A stretch of DNA of 64,000 nt, taken from positions 223,064,399 to 223,128,398 of the forward strand of contig OY986435.1 of NCBI GenBank assembly GCA_963920525.1, read 5' to 3'. This document shows positions 63,129 to 64,000 of this stretch, in pieces. The DNA comes from Dichetophora obliterata (Eukaryota > Arthropoda > Insecta > Diptera > Sciomyzidae). Under the pieces are notes generated by a model. The model was not told the origin of the DNA and searched no databases. It saw only the letters and a list, made by a program, of their open reading frames with translations. The position numbers and the translations under genes are program-made. Numbering within the stretch: the stretch's first letter is position 1; every line of letters begins with the position of its first letter.

Positions 63129-64000
63129 CCCTCATCGGTCCCTCGCATACACATATATCTTTAATTGTAAAAAAGCTAAAATATTAACAACCATGTATGT
63201 TTCTTGATTTTTCATGTTTATTACATTGTTTACTATCATATTAATACATTTGAACTTCAGATGTTATATCCTTAAGTGAATCCATGGACTCAATCAAACA
63301 TAAAATTATAGATTACCTGCAGTACCGACGTTGATTATGTAAAGTTCTTTCAAACATATATCTGATGCATCTGGTTATTTGTAAACACATTATCATTAAT
63401 ATAACAATCTAAATGGATAAATGGACCTAAGCGTAAAATGGAAAATTTTGGTGTATAAACATCTAAATAATCTGAATGGAACTAAACCTGGAGTCTTCAG
63501 TTGCCTCATATCTTCATGATGATTGTAACTACACTTGCCGACGGTACCGTGGTGTCTTGGGTCTTTTTACCTCTTGAAACACTACGTTAGATCGATTTGT
63601 AATTTATTAATATGAGTGGCCGATAAGACCTAGTTTGTCTTGGTGCCTGCGTTCGCAACTGGTTTTCTTTCTTTTATGAAAATAGGTTTGGTGAAGTTGA
63701 CCTAGTTTGTCGAGTAACCACCCTGTCAAGCCAGGATTTCACCGGCTTCAGGGAGACAGAATGATATATATACCTATTGGAGTGGTGTTTTATTGGGTAT
63801 GAGACCTTGTTTGTCACACGACTCCGCCGTATACAAAAATTGTTGCTAACTTGACCTTGTTTGTCTTGAAAACGCAATCCTGCTATGCTGTCTGATTTTA
63901 TCGATTTTGACTTAAATTTTTTCTATTATTTTTTATACTTTAATAAAATTATATACTTTAAGCAATTTCCAAAAACTTTTTAGTTTGTTAATAATACATT
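63129..64000 (+). mobile_element. piggyBac-like terminus and following sequence (runs off the window)
   Basis: TTAA (63125-63128) then CCCTCATCGGTCCC, the same terminus as at 3666, followed by TCGCATACACATAT. The rest to the window end may be element interior, but no transposase is seen. It includes the GACCTAGTTTGTC repeats. Confidence 0.5.
63628..63875 (+). repeat. Four copies of GACCTAGTTTGTC / GACCTTGTTTGTC
   Basis: The word occurs at about 63628, 63700, 63803 and 63862, spaced about 72, 103 and 59 bp. The sequence between copies differs. A TGACTTAAATTTTT stretch follows. No function known to me. Confidence 0.6.

Overview
This is AT-rich animal nuclear DNA, most likely from a fly (Diptera). 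A tephritid-like or other acalyptrate fly is my best guess. The signs are very short introns, several tRNA-headed SINE families, Jockey/CR1-type and LOA-type LINEs, and hobo-like hAT, piggyBac-like and Tc1-like elements. The species call is inference. I see no bacterial, viral-genome, CRISPR or rRNA content.

The one well-supported host gene is on the + strand: a five-exon C2H2 zinc-finger gene of the ZNF800 type. Four short exons lie at 10486-11472 and the large last exon at 28322-30092, joined in phase for a predicted 857 residues. The fourth intron is about 16.85 kb and is packed with transposons. A second possible host start is a 61-nt coding exon at 49495-49555 that ends in a strong splice donor. 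A much weaker exon pair lies at 41079-41355.

The rest is a graveyard of nested mobile elements. 1-3661: a + strand LINE broken by two TIR elements, with a piggyBac-like end at its 3' tail. 4841-9960: a second MITE copy, a hAT end, a transposase fragment with its terminal repeat, a LINE tail and a fold-back repeat. Intron 4 (11473-28321): a 1.7 kb TIR element, a 0.68 kb-arm inverted repeat, an inverted pair of MITEs, and a minus-strand LINE (about 20040-28000) whose endonuclease and RT parts are split by two TIR elements, one carrying a KH-domain gene fragment. 30262-39635: fold-back elements, a 1.7 kb element made of two satellite types, a dead Tc1 transposase, a SINE and a 17-bp-TIR element. 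42640-46790: pieces of two LINEs, one LOA-like and lacking its RT half. 50090-54833: a SINE, a TTAA-flanked piggyBac-like MITE, another SINE and a 2.1 kb hobo-like hAT element. 55444-64000: a hairpin, SINE copies, a dead gypsy pol with an insertion, repeats and a second piggyBac-like end.

No multi-gene pathway or operon is visible. The interest lies in the record of nested insertions, the captured KH domain, a LINE ORF1 that contains a piece of its own ORF2, and the oversized intron of the ZNF800-like gene.
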